Notes under the pieces: generated by a model
Seen by the model: only the letters and a program-made list of their open reading frames with translations
Databases searched by the model: none
Told to the model about the DNA's origin: nothing
Program-made: the position numbers and the translations under genes
Shown here: in pieces, positions 24,689-32,943 of the stretch
Numbering within the stretch: the first letter of the stretch is position 1
Layout: every line of letters begins with the position of its first letter
DNA from: Alphaproteobacteria bacterium
GTDB taxonomy: Bacteria > Pseudomonadota > Alphaproteobacteria > UBA8366 > GCA-2717185
Reading direction: 5' to 3'
NCBI GenBank assembly: GCA_012103325.1
Contig: WLWY01000010.1
Location: 1 to 64,000 of the forward strand
DNA: 64,000 nt

Positions 24689-26158
24689 TTACGCGCCGGC
24701 GTGCCGCGTCTCAATCAACCCGTGCAGCGCGTCTCGCTGCACCTTGCCCGCCTCGGTTCTTGGGATTTTATCCAACATTAGCAGCCGTATCTCCCCCAAA
24801 TTCGGCGGTAAGACGGGGGCGATTTGGGCTTTCATCTCTTCCAGTTTCGCCGCCGGGTCCAGCACGAACGCAACGCATAGCTGGTCCGTCCCATCCGGTT
24901 TGGCGAGGGTGGTTACACAGAGGTCTTGCGCCGGGACGGTGCGGCGCAGCTGTTCTTCCAACACTTGGCAATCTATCTTGATGCCGCCGATATTGACGAG
25001 GTCGTCGGTCCGTCCCAGCAGCGTGAGCCTGCGCGCGTCCGGCATGATGCCGCGGTCGTCCGGGTAGAACCAGCCGTTCCGGAACATCCGGGTGGTGGCG
25101 TCGGGATCGTCGGCGTACCCGCTCACGGCGCCGGGGCTCTTCACGCGGACCTGGCCGGCCTGGCCGATCAGCGAGTTATCGTTTTCATCGACGATCTCGA
25201 CCGTGACGCCGGGCACGACGACACCGGCGCCGTCGGGTCCGATCGTACAGATCGAGCCGACTTCGTTTGTGCCGTAGCTCTCGATCAGTTCCGTCGCGAT
25301 GCCTTGTAAGAGGCGGCCGCGGAGACCGTCCGGTACGCGCGCGCCGAAGGTCGAGACGGTCAAACTCTCCGGTTTCGCAAACAACGCCGGCCGTGCGGCG
25401 ACCATCTTCGCCAGCACGGTGGGGAGGACGGACAGATGCGTGACCCCGTAATCCGATATGGTTTGAAAGGGGTCGCCGGCGGCGCTGATGCAGGTGCCGC
25501 CCATCCGAATGCAGGCGGTCGCGCGGCCGTAGATCGCCTGCACGGAAAAGGGATGCGTCAGGAAATAGCGGGAATGCCGCGTGTAGCCTTCCTTGTTCTG
25601 GTATTGCTGCACCCGAAATTCGTTGACCCGCGCGATGCGGACCATGCGTTTCGCCGCACCGGTCGTGCCGGAGGTGCATTGAATGCGTACCGGTGTCTCG
25701 GGCGCCAGAAGGCGGTGGCTTTCTTCCGCCTCCAGCACGAGCGCGAATATCTTCGCCAGTTGATCTTCCGCCAGCAGCAGAACAGGGCCGCAATCCTTCG
25801 GAATCGCCTCCTTGGAACAGGCGATGAGGTCGACCGTTTTCAGGAACGGCCAGTACGCCGGCACTTCCTGTTTCGTATAGGAGAATGTCGCGACCCCAAG
25901 CGCCTCAAGGGCGAGCACGAGCAGCCAATGTTCATACAGCGACGTCCACTCAATGGCCGCCGTTTGCCCCGGCTTGACGCCGGCGTTTTTCAGAAAGTGC
26001 CCAAAGCGCCGCACATCCGCGTGAAATTGCGCGAAGGTGATGTTTCGGCCTTCATCGATGACGGCGAGATCGTTCGGACGCAACGCCGCATAATGCGCGA
26101 TGTAATCCGCAGTGGGTGCGATGCCGGTCACGCTGAACTCCTCCGCTGAAATCTTCAC
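24689..26158 (-). CDS. AMP-dependent acyl-CoA ligase (ANL superfamily)
   Basis: The 489-aa enzyme adenylates a carboxylic acid and normally transfers it to CoA. The P-loop is CTSGTTGAAKRM (~160-172). ESYGTNEVGSICT is the A5-like region. GWFYPDDRGIMPDARRLTLLGRTDDLVNIGG gives the A7-A8 hinge, and a C-terminal lysine lies in PRTEAGKVQRDAL. It is somewhat short at the N-terminus compared with long-chain ligases. It converges with dgkA (11-bp gap). The substrate is unknown. Confidence 0.87.
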   Translation of the reverse strand: MKISAEEFSVTGIAPTADYIAHYAALRPNDLAVIDEGRNITFAQFHADVRRFGHFLKNAGVKPGQTAAIEWTSLYEHWLLVLALEALGVATFSYTKQEVPAYWPFLKTVDLIACSKEAIPKDCGPVLLLAEDQLAKIFALVLEAEESHRLLAPETPVRIQCTSGTTGAAKRMVRIARVNEFRVQQYQNKEGYTRHSRYFLTHPFSVQAIYGRATACIRMGGTCISAAGDPFQTISDYGVTHLSVLPTVLAKMVAARPALFAKPESLTVSTFGARVPDGLRGRLLQGIATELIESYGTNEVGSICTIGPDGAGVVVPGVTVEIVDENDNSLIGQAGQVRVKSPGAVSGYADDPDATTRMFRNGWFYPDDRGIMPDARRLTLLGRTDDLVNIGGIKIDCQVLEEQLRRTVPAQDLCVTTLAKPDGTDQLCVAFVLDPAAKLEEMKAQIAPVLPPNLGEIRLLMLDKIPRTEAGKVQRDALHGLIETRHAGA

Positions 26159-26184
26159 CGGAAGAATAGCCGATTCATTCGCCT

Positions 26185-26215
26185 GCCCCTACCCCGGCTT
26201 GCGTGCCGTGATCAG
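26185..26215. repeat. 31-bp near-copy of the 3' end of the methyltransferase gene
   Basis: The sequence matches 27190-27220 at 29 of 31 positions. On the minus strand it reads Leu-Ile-Thr-Ala-Arg-Lys-Pro-Gly-stop, the exact end of the methyltransferase encoded at 27194-28228. It lies just beyond the third PEP-CTERM gene, so this gene is bracketed by two copies. It looks like the scar of a duplication or insertion. Confidence 0.7.
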
Positions 26216-26229
26216 CCTGTGCTTTTCGA

Positions 26230-26964
26230 TCAACGCGGGCGCGACGGCATCTGCCGCCATCGCCGCGAGAGGAGGAGACCGGCGAGGCCGAGGCCAATCA
26301 GGCCAAACGGCGCGGGCTCGGGAACGGCGTCGGCGTGACCATCGAGGAGAGCGAAGGCAAGCTCGTTGCGCCCGTCATTCGCGCTGGCGCCGGCAACCCA
26401 GTCTTCGCCATCACCGTTGCGGAAGAAGGTGGGTTCCAACGGCAGGTCGGCGTTAAACGCGGCAATGTGCCAGAAGAAGTCGTTCGTATCGCTGGAGCGA
26501 ACGGAAAGCCAGGATTGACCGGCGGAAAGGGCAGCGCTTGCGGCGAGCGGCGCCTCGAACACCAGGATCTCTGTGGCGCCGTCGAAAAAACCCGACCCAC
26601 CGCCGATTACGCCGCCGACGGTCTCGCTGAAGAACGGCGTCACGGACGGCTGATCGCCAGCATCGGCGAAGAACTCGATGACGAACGCGGCCGGCGTTCC
26701 ATTGACCGGTTGGCCGCCGTCATCGAACAGGCCGCCATACCATCGGACCGCCGCGACCGACTGATCGGAACCGAGGGTGAAATTGTCGGCGGCCTGCTGG
26801 GACCCCTGCCGGCCGCTCAACCCTACGGTTGAGAGCAGAGACGTCGGACGAGGGTCGAAGATGTTGGGCGCCGGCAGCTTCTCGAGGATGACACCGGCCA
26901 CTGCCGGTCCCACCATGGCGAAGAGCGCAAAAACCGCCGCGGACACTATGGATTTCAGTAACAT
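26230..26964 (-). CDS. PEP-CTERM sorting-domain protein (third of three)
   Basis: The 244-aa protein carries a signal peptide (LKSIVSAAVFALFAMVGPAVA) and ends with Val-Pro-Glu-Pro at 214-217, a hydrophobic stretch (FGLIGLGLAGLLL), then SRRWR. GGGSGFFDGATEILVFEAPLA and SDTNDFFWHIAAFNADLPL suggest a beta-rich secreted domain with no recognised catalytic motif. GGGGAGG precedes the ATG. Its upstream spacer contains a perfect FNR-type box, and the gene is flanked by the two copies of the methyltransferase tail. Confidence 0.87.
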   Translation of the reverse strand: MLLKSIVSAAVFALFAMVGPAVAGVILEKLPAPNIFDPRPTSLLSTVGLSGRQGSQQAADNFTLGSDQSVAAVRWYGGLFDDGGQPVNGTPAAFVIEFFADAGDQPSVTPFFSETVGGVIGGGSGFFDGATEILVFEAPLAASAALSAGQSWLSVRSSDTNDFFWHIAAFNADLPLEPTFFRNGDGEDWVAGASANDGRNELAFALLDGHADAVPEPAPFGLIGLGLAGLLLSRRWRQMPSRPR

Positions 26965-27058
26965 TATGGCCTCCCCTCGAACGCTGTTTCTTGTGCGTTT
27001 GGCAAATAGGGGACATTGCCAACCTTATTCCCGTAGGCCCGTGCGCGAGCAAAGCGCA

Positions 27059-27072
27059 TTGATATAGATCAA
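27059..27072. promoter_or_regulatory. FNR/CRP-family box upstream of third PEP-CTERM gene
   Basis: TTGATATAGATCAA is a perfect TTGAT-N4-ATCAA palindrome about 100 bp before the start of the PEP-CTERM gene. The only other neighbour is the 3' end of the methyltransferase gene, so the PEP-CTERM gene is the likely target. Oxygen or nitric-oxide control is inferred. Confidence 0.6.
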
Positions 27073-27193
27073 TTCGGCCAAGCCACCGGCGTTCTCGAGA
27101 CACCTTACATCCGGCCGTCGATGTCAGTTTCGGAGGACACCAAGGCGAGGCGGCACCACCGCGCTTTGGATAAAACCCAGTTTACTCGCGCCC

Positions 27194-28228
27194 CTACCCC
27201 GGCTTGCGCGCCGTAATCAGGCCGAGCTGGTGCGGCGTGAACCAGCGGTACTCGGCGTCGACATAGCCCGCCTCGGTCATGAACTCCGCCCATTCCGCGC
27301 CGGTGTTGACGCGGCCGAGATAGCGGCCTTCGCGCACGCCGAACAGGTTGACGAAGGCGGGGTCCAGCGGGCCGGTCTTGTCGTCCTTCAACATGTAGTC
27401 GACGACCAGGACCGTGCCGCCGGGCTGCAGTGCGTCACGCGCCTTGGCCAGGGCGGCGATCACCTTGTCCGGCATGTAGCCCTGCAGCGGGGTGATGTAG
27501 GTAGCGAGGTCGTAGCCGGTCGGGTATTCCGGGCCGAAGAACTCGCCGGGCGTCGTGTCGATGCGCTCGGTAAGGCCGTGCTTGTCGATGAATTCGCGCG
27601 CGACGGCGATGACGTTGGGCTGGTCCAGCACCGTCACCGTAAAACCTTCGTGACGCTCGCAGGCTGCGATGGCGTAACAGCCGGAGCCGCCGCCAAGGTC
27701 GAGCCAGCGTTTGTACTGCGAGAAGTCGAACTCCTTGGCCAGCTTGTGGCCCAGACCGATCGACGCCTCGTACCCGGCCTCGGTGAACTCCCGCGCGGTC
27801 GCCGGGTCCTGCATCATGCTGAGATAGGTGCGGTCGTCGTCTTCGTCGGATTCCGCCGTGGCCGTGAGATTGTCGGCGATGTCTTCCCAGGCGCTGTAGT
27901 CGCGATGCGCCATGTAATCCAGATAGTCGCCGAAATAGGTGCGGCTGTCCTTCACCAGATAGCGCTCGACATCGCTGAAATTCTCGTGCTTTCCGTCCAC
28001 TTCGCGCACCAGATCCATCGATTTGCAGGCGGTGAGCAGCCGGTCCGCCTTCTCCGCATCGATGCCGAGCGCGGCCGCAATCTCCGCAACGGTCCCGGCC
28101 CCCTTGGCGATATGGGTGAACAGTTCCATTTCGATAGCGGCCAGCATCGCGCCGGTTTGCTTGAACGCCAACGCAATGTCGGTCATCCGCTCGGTTTTCA
28201 TCCCGAGCGTGAAGTCTTCCTTGGTCAT
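27194..28228 (-). CDS. SAM-dependent O-methyltransferase-like protein
   Basis: The 344-aa protein has an N-terminal winged-helix dimerisation region (~12-95: GAMLAAIEMELFTHI, TVAEIAAALGIDAEKADRLL) and a C-terminal Rossmann methyltransferase domain with the SAM motif LDLGGGSG at 176-183 (WLDLGGGSGCYAIAAC). This architecture is that of acetylserotonin/hydroxyneurosporene O-methyltransferases. The ATG at 28228 lies 47 bp after the selenoprotein gene on the same strand, so they are likely co-transcribed. The substrate is unknown. Its 3' end is duplicated at 26185-26215. Confidence 0.85.
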   Translation of the reverse strand: MTKEDFTLGMKTERMTDIALAFKQTGAMLAAIEMELFTHIAKGAGTVAEIAAALGIDAEKADRLLTACKSMDLVREVDGKHENFSDVERYLVKDSRTYFGDYLDYMAHRDYSAWEDIADNLTATAESDEDDDRTYLSMMQDPATAREFTEAGYEASIGLGHKLAKEFDFSQYKRWLDLGGGSGCYAIAACERHEGFTVTVLDQPNVIAVAREFIDKHGLTERIDTTPGEFFGPEYPTGYDLATYITPLQGYMPDKVIAALAKARDALQPGGTVLVVDYMLKDDKTGPLDPAFVNLFGVREGRYLGRVNTGAEWAEFMTEAGYVDAEYRWFTPHQLGLITARKPG

Positions 28229-28275
28229 AAATCCCCCGGTGAAAAGGCGGCGACACGCGGCGGCCGCCTTATCCT

Positions 28276-29145
28276 TTACGCCTTGTTGTCGCGGTAGCGC
28301 TGCTTGCGCGCTTCCCAGTTCTTGATTTGCTCGCCCGAAAGGAACGGCTGATCCACGGTGAAGACCGTTTCCTTCCACGCCTCGCCCTTGGTCCAGACCA
28401 GGGGCATGGTTACGGTCGCGCGCGGCGCCTCCGCCGTCTCCAGCAGGTCGAGCGCTTCGCCGACAATGCGATGCTGCATGTCCGTATCGAACGGTTCGCC
28501 GCAGGGGCTGCCCAGCGGGAAATCCGTGAAGACGAAGCGAGGCACGCCGCAATGCTCGACGATGTCGCGCGCCGCACCGATGATGACGGTGGGGATGCCG
28601 TTTTCTTCCAGATGCCTTGCAACCAGACTCACGGTCTGGTGACAGACGGGTCAGACGGGTGTCATGACGGCGATATCGACCCGCTCGTCGCGGCACTTCT
28701 CCAGCATCGCCGGGGCCGAGGTGTCGTTCATCAGCTTTTGGCTGTAGCCGCGATTGACGTTATGAAAGTTCGACGTCACGGCGCCAATGCGCCCCGCCTC
28801 GACATATTCCTGCAAGCGGGTCAGCGGCAGATAGGAGTTCAGGTCGTCCAGATTGGTCGCATAACGGTCGAAGCTTTCCTGCCGGCTGTACAGCCGCTCG
28901 AGCGGCGTATCCCACGGCACGGAATAGACTTCGCCGACGGTGGTTTCCGCGGCGGTGAGTTCTTCGCCTTCCTCGCGCCGGATCGACACATCGGAGGTGG
29001 AAATCAGCGTCACCGTGCTCTCCGCCAGCGGTTTCTTCAGCGGCGTGAAGGGCACGTCCTCGAAATGCGCCCAGCGGTACGGCTTCTCATACCCCTGCGC
29101 GATGTAGTAGTCGCGTATTCGGTCCATATAGCGGACATGGGTCAC
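28276..29145 (-). CDS. probable selenoprotein, glycine/betaine/sarcosine reductase selenoprotein-B-like
   Basis: Two minus-strand frames, 29145-28654 and 28650-28276, are in the same phase and separated only by a TGA at 28651-28653. Read through as selenocysteine, the product has 289 aa with Sec165-Pro-Val-Cys168 (...IAVMTPV-U-PVCHQT...), a UxxC redox motif. After it come LVARHLEENGIPTVIIGAARD, CGVPRFVFTDFPLGSPCGEPFD and a C-terminal ~65 residues. This matches my knowledge of the GrdB-like family, where this position is Sec or Cys. A SECIS-like hairpin starts ten bases after the TGA. The GTG at 29145 has AGAGGA upstream. A methyltransferase follows 47 bp downstream. selA, selB, selC and selD are not in the window. 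The function is probably a thiol/selenol-based redox reaction. Confidence 0.82.
28622..28640 (-). promoter_or_regulatory. candidate bacterial SECIS element inside the selenoprotein gene
   Basis: On the mRNA, ACCAGAC and GUCUGGU form a perfect 7-bp stem around the five-base loop CGUGA. The loop begins 18 nt after the UGA, and its second base is G. Bacterial SECIS models require a small apical loop 16-37 nt after UGA with a G among the first two loop bases, so all conditions are met. Confidence 0.75.
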
Positions 29146-29223
29146 GTTACAATCCTCTCGATACTTTGTGCGGACTCCGACTAGACTAGACCGTCAGAAT
29201 TGAAACACCAAGGAGGTGGCGTC

Positions 29224-29649
29224 ATGGCCAAGCAGGAACATCAACCGATGGAGGCGATCCATATCGACGACCGGGAGTGGGAGACGATCCGCTGGCCGGG
29301 ACAGCTGGGCAAGATGCTGCTGCACCCTAATCCGGATCGGCCGACCGAACCGAACGCCGGGCTGGTGCGCTACGACCCCGGCTCGCACCATCCACTGCAC
29401 CGGCACGACTTCGCGCAGGTCTGGTATATCCTGGAAGGCACGTTCGATATCGGCGGCAAGACCTACACGCCCGGCACGATGATCTTCCATCCCGACCCGC
29501 ATTACGAAGAGGATCTGTCGACCGAAACGGGCGGGCTGATGCTGTTCGTGCAGTATCAGGGGCCGTCGACCGGCGGGCGGCCGATCTATGACGGGCGCTT
29601 CAACATGACCGAACGCAAGGCGCTCGAAGACGAGCGCACGGATATCTGA
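29224..29649 (+). CDS. cupin-domain protein
   Basis: A 141-aa single-domain cupin. Metal-binding residues are likely within PGSHHPLHRHDFAQVWYILEG (His59, His61 and Gln65) and PGTMIFHPDPHYEE (His89). The ATG at 29224 follows AAGGAGG by seven bases, the strongest ribosome binding site in the region. It is divergent from the selenoprotein gene and seven bases upstream of the GST gene. Small cupins act as dioxygenases, isomerases or sensors. The exact role is open. Confidence 0.82.
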   Translation: MAKQEHQPMEAIHIDDREWETIRWPGQLGKMLLHPNPDRPTEPNAGLVRYDPGSHHPLHRHDFAQVWYILEGTFDIGGKTYTPGTMIFHPDPHYEEDLSTETGGLMLFVQYQGPSTGGRPIYDGRFNMTERKALEDERTDI

Positions 29650-29655
29650 CGCGTC

Positions 29656-30300
29656 ATGGGCAAACCGATCCTACATGGGCCCGCCTACAGCACTTATGTG
29701 CGCACGGCGCGACTCGCGCTCGAGGAAAAAGGCGTCGGATACGACCTCGACCAGTTCGACTTCATGGAAGGTTTCCCCGACGAACAGCTCGCCCGCCACC
29801 CCTTCGGACGGGTGCCCGCCTTCACTCATGACGGTTTCGGGCTCTACGAAACGGTCGCGATCTGCCGCTATATCGACGAGGCGTTCGACGGGCCGCCGCT
29901 GCAGCCGAACGACGCAAAAGGCCGCGCGCGGATGACGCAGATCTGCAGCCTGCTGGACAGCTACGCCTATGGTCCCGCCATCGGCAAGATCGTCATCGAA
30001 CGTCTCGTCTCCCCGATGCTCGACCGCGCGCCGGACGAAGCGGTGATCGCGGCTGCGGTCCCGGCGGCGGAAAAGGCGTATGGCGTGCTGGAGGAATTTA
30101 TCGGCGGCAGGGCGTTTCTCGTCGGCGATGCGCTCAGCCTCGCCGATCTGCATCTGGCGCCGAACTATGCCTATTTCCTCATGACGCCGGAAGGCGAGAC
30201 CATCACGCAATCGACGCCAAACCTGCGCCGCTGGTGGGGCGGTATCAAGGAACGGGACTCGATGATAAAGACAAAACCGGAATTCGGATCGGCAGGATAA
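29656..30300 (+). CDS. glutathione S-transferase family protein
   Basis: The 214-aa protein has the N-terminal thioredoxin-like domain (ILHGPAYSTYVRTARLALEEKGVGYD, with GRVPAFTHDGFGLYETVAICRYID carrying the cis-Pro and glutathione-contact Glu) and an all-helical C-terminal domain (FLVGDALSLADLHLAPNYAY, the conserved N-capping box). A catalytic Tyr/Ser may be Tyr10 or Ser11. It is translated seven bases after the cupin gene. GSTs conjugate or dehalogenate electrophiles. The substrate is unknown. Confidence 0.88.
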   Translation: MGKPILHGPAYSTYVRTARLALEEKGVGYDLDQFDFMEGFPDEQLARHPFGRVPAFTHDGFGLYETVAICRYIDEAFDGPPLQPNDAKGRARMTQICSLLDSYAYGPAIGKIVIERLVSPMLDRAPDEAVIAAAVPAAEKAYGVLEEFIGGRAFLVGDALSLADLHLAPNYAYFLMTPEGETITQSTPNLRRWWGGIKERDSMIKTKPEFGSAG

Positions 30301-30310
30301 GGACAACAAA

Positions 30311-31960
30311 ATGCGGCGTATTGGACTGGCCTTGATTTTTCTACTCGGCGTCACCTTTCCGGCGGCAGCGAAGGACACGCTGGTCATCGGCATCAGCCAG
30401 TTTCCGCGCAACTTCAACCCAAACATCGAATCGATGCTGGCGAAATCCTATGTGCTGGCGATGGCGCGGCGGCAACTTACGGTCTACGACGCCGACTGGA
30501 AGCTGGTGTGTCTGCTGTGCACCGTACTGCCGAGCTACGAGAACGGCCGCGCCGTGAACGAACTGACCGCCGACGGCAAGCCCGGCATCGCCGTCACCTA
30601 CACCATCCACCCCGACGCCGTGTGGGGCGACGGCGTGCCGATCACCACGAAGGACGTGCAATTCACCGTCGAGGCCGGGCAGAACCGAAAGAGCGGTTTC
30701 GGAAACTCCGAACTGTACAAGCGGATCACCAAGGTCGAGGCAAAAGACGACAAGACCTTCACTCTGCACGTCAACAAACGGACCTGCGATTATGCGGGGA
30801 TCGCCGATCTGGGGCTGTTGCCGGCGCATATCGAGCGGCCGAACTTCGCCGACCCTGCCGAATACCGGCACCGCAGCGCCTATGAAACCGACACGACCAA
30901 TCCCGGGCTGTGGTACGGCCCCTACCGGGTTTCCAAGGTCGTCGCCGGCTCTTATATCGCGCTGGAGCAAAATCCGAAATGGTGGGGCAAGAAGCCCGCC
31001 TTCAAGCGCATCATCGTCAAGGCGATCGAGAACACCGCCGCGCTCACCGCGAACCTGCTGTCGGGCGATATCGACTATATCGCCGGGGAATTGGGTCTGA
31101 CGGTGGACCAGGCGCTCGCCTTTCAGAAACGCCACGGCGACACGTTCGACTTCACCTACAAGCCGGGCCTGATCTACGAACATATCGATCTCAATCTCGA
31201 CAACCCGGTGTTTGCCGACGTGCGGGTGCGCCGCGCCCTGCTGCACGCGATGGACCGCGATGCGATCAATCAGCAACTGTTCCAGGGACACCAGCCCGTC
31301 GCGCACGGCCAGACCAATCCGCTCGACGAAGTCTACGAGCCGGAAATTTCGAAATACGCCTACGATCCGAAGCGTGCCAAGGAGTTGCTCGCCGCCGCGG
31401 GCTGGTCGCAAATGCGCAAAGGGGTTCGCCATAACGCCAAAGGCGAGCGCCTACAGCTCGAACTGATGACGACAGCGGGCAACAAGTCGCGCGAACTGAT
31501 TCAGCAGGTTCTGCAAAGCCAGTTGCGCCAGGTCGGCGTCGACCTCCGTATCCGCAACGAGCCAGCCCGTGTCTTCTTCGGCGATACGGTCAGTTACCGC
31601 AAATTCCGCGATATGGCGATGTTCGCCTGGATATCCGCGCCACGGAACATACCGCGCACGACGTTGCATTCCGACCAGATCCCGTCCGCCGACAATGGCT
31701 GGTCGGGACAGAACTATACCGGCTTCAAGAACCCAGAGATCGACACGGTGATCGAGGATATGGAAACGGTGTGCGGCGAGAAAGAGAACTTGGCGCTCTG
31801 GAGCCGTTTGCAACGGATCTATTCCGAGGCGCTGCCGGTCCTGCCGCTGTATTTCCGCGCCAACGCCTATATCGTCCCGAAATGGCTGAAGGGCATCGTC
31901 CCAACCGGTCACCAGTTCTCCAGTGCGCTATGGATCGAAAACTGGCACGCAGAGCAGTAA
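30311..31960 (+). CDS. peptide/opine-type ABC transporter substrate-binding protein
   Basis: The 549-aa protein has a signal peptide (MRRIGLALIFLLGVTFPAAA before Lys22) and the family-5 solute-binding fold (SBP_bac_5): VIGISQFPRNFNPNIES, KDVQFTVEAGQNRKSGF, VRRALLHAMDRDAINQQLF and PVLPLYFRANAYIVPKWLKGI. It lies 10 bp after the GST gene and directly before two permease genes. Ligands of this family are di- and oligopeptides, nickel or opine-like compounds. The ligand cannot be deduced here. Confidence 0.92.
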   Translation: MRRIGLALIFLLGVTFPAAAKDTLVIGISQFPRNFNPNIESMLAKSYVLAMARRQLTVYDADWKLVCLLCTVLPSYENGRAVNELTADGKPGIAVTYTIHPDAVWGDGVPITTKDVQFTVEAGQNRKSGFGNSELYKRITKVEAKDDKTFTLHVNKRTCDYAGIADLGLLPAHIERPNFADPAEYRHRSAYETDTTNPGLWYGPYRVSKVVAGSYIALEQNPKWWGKKPAFKRIIVKAIENTAALTANLLSGDIDYIAGELGLTVDQALAFQKRHGDTFDFTYKPGLIYEHIDLNLDNPVFADVRVRRALLHAMDRDAINQQLFQGHQPVAHGQTNPLDEVYEPEISKYAYDPKRAKELLAAAGWSQMRKGVRHNAKGERLQLELMTTAGNKSRELIQQVLQSQLRQVGVDLRIRNEPARVFFGDTVSYRKFRDMAMFAWISAPRNIPRTTLHSDQIPSADNGWSGQNYTGFKNPEIDTVIEDMETVCGEKENLALWSRLQRIYSEALPVLPLYFRANAYIVPKWLKGIVPTGHQFSSALWIENWHAEQ

Positions 31961-31971
31961 GTTAGCCGCCG

Positions 31972-32943
31972 ATGTTTCCCTACATCGCCGGCCGTCTGTT
32001 CGAAAGCATCATCGTCCTCCTGGTGTTGTCGTTCGCCGTGTATGGGCTAATCGGGCTGATGCCGGGCGATCCTATCGATCTCATGATCCAAGGAGATCCG
32101 AAATTGACCCCGGCCGATGCGAAACGGCTGAAGGCGCTGCACGGCCTCGACCAGCCGATATTGGACCGCTATCTCGCCTGGCTCGGCAACGCGATGCAGG
32201 GCGATTTCGGCTATTCGCGCAACCATAGTAAACCAGCAATCGACGTGATCGCGGGCGGCATCGGCAATACCGTCCTGTTGCTCGGCATCAGCCTTATTCT
32301 GTCGCTGGCAATCGCCGTTCCTGTCGGCGTCTATGCCGCGCTGCGTCCCTATTCCAAAACCGACTATATCGTGAATCTCGCCTGCTTCGCCGGCATATCC
32401 ATGCCGCCCTTCTGGCTGGCGTTGCTGCTAATCATCCTGTTCGCCGTCGTGCTCAAATGGTTGCCCGCCGGCGGGATGGAAACCGTCGGCGACGGAAGCT
32501 TCCTCGACCGGCTGCACCATTTGGTGCTTCCGGTCATCACGCTGACCATCGCGTCGGTCGGCGACTTCACCCGCTTCATTCGCGCCAGCATGCTGCAGAC
32601 CTTGCGGTACGATTTTATCCGAACGGCGCGGGCAAAGGGTCTGTCGATGACCCGGGTCGTCACCGGGCACGCATTGCGCAATGCGCTACTGCCGCTGGTG
32701 ACCATCGTTGGTTTGAGTTTCGGCCGCCTGTTCTCCGGCGCCCTGATTACCGAGACCATGTTCGCGTGGCATGGCATGGGCAAAATGATTTACGACGCGA
32801 TATTGGGCAACGACTACAATCTGGCGCTGATCGGACTGCTGTTCGCAACGGGGCTGACTCTGATCGGCAATTTCCTGGCCGATGCCGGCTATGTCTGGCT
32901 CGACCCCAGAGTCAGTCTCGCTGGCCGGGAGCAACAGCAATGA
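31972..32943 (+). CDS. ABC transporter permease, DppB/OppB type
   Basis: The 323-aa inner-membrane protein has about six helices. MFPYIAGRLFESIIVLLVLSFAVYGLIGLMPGDP is the usual N-terminus. The EAA loop is DFIRTARAKGLSMTRVVTGHALRNALLPLV (~210-240), which contacts the ATPase. Its TGA stop overlaps the next ATG (ATGA). It works with the substrate-binding protein and the DppC-like permease. Confidence 0.92.
   Translation: MFPYIAGRLFESIIVLLVLSFAVYGLIGLMPGDPIDLMIQGDPKLTPADAKRLKALHGLDQPILDRYLAWLGNAMQGDFGYSRNHSKPAIDVIAGGIGNTVLLLGISLILSLAIAVPVGVYAALRPYSKTDYIVNLACFAGISMPPFWLALLLIILFAVVLKWLPAGGMETVGDGSFLDRLHHLVLPVITLTIASVGDFTRFIRASMLQTLRYDFIRTARAKGLSMTRVVTGHALRNALLPLVTIVGLSFGRLFSGALITETMFAWHGMGKMIYDAILGNDYNLALIGLLFATGLTLIGNFLADAGYVWLDPRVSLAGREQQQ

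Noticed and set aside
27018..27032. sigma-54 promoter before the third PEP-CTERM gene
   Set aside because: GG and GC are 12 bp apart, but the -12 element is TGGC and the -24 element lacks T and C. It is too weak to list as a feature, though noted with the better sites.
28651..28653. TGA taken as an ordinary stop dividing two hypothetical genes
   Set aside because: Both sides are in the same frame and match one family. A UxxC motif forms across it, and a SECIS-like stem follows at the required distance. The downstream piece also lacks its own ribosome binding site.
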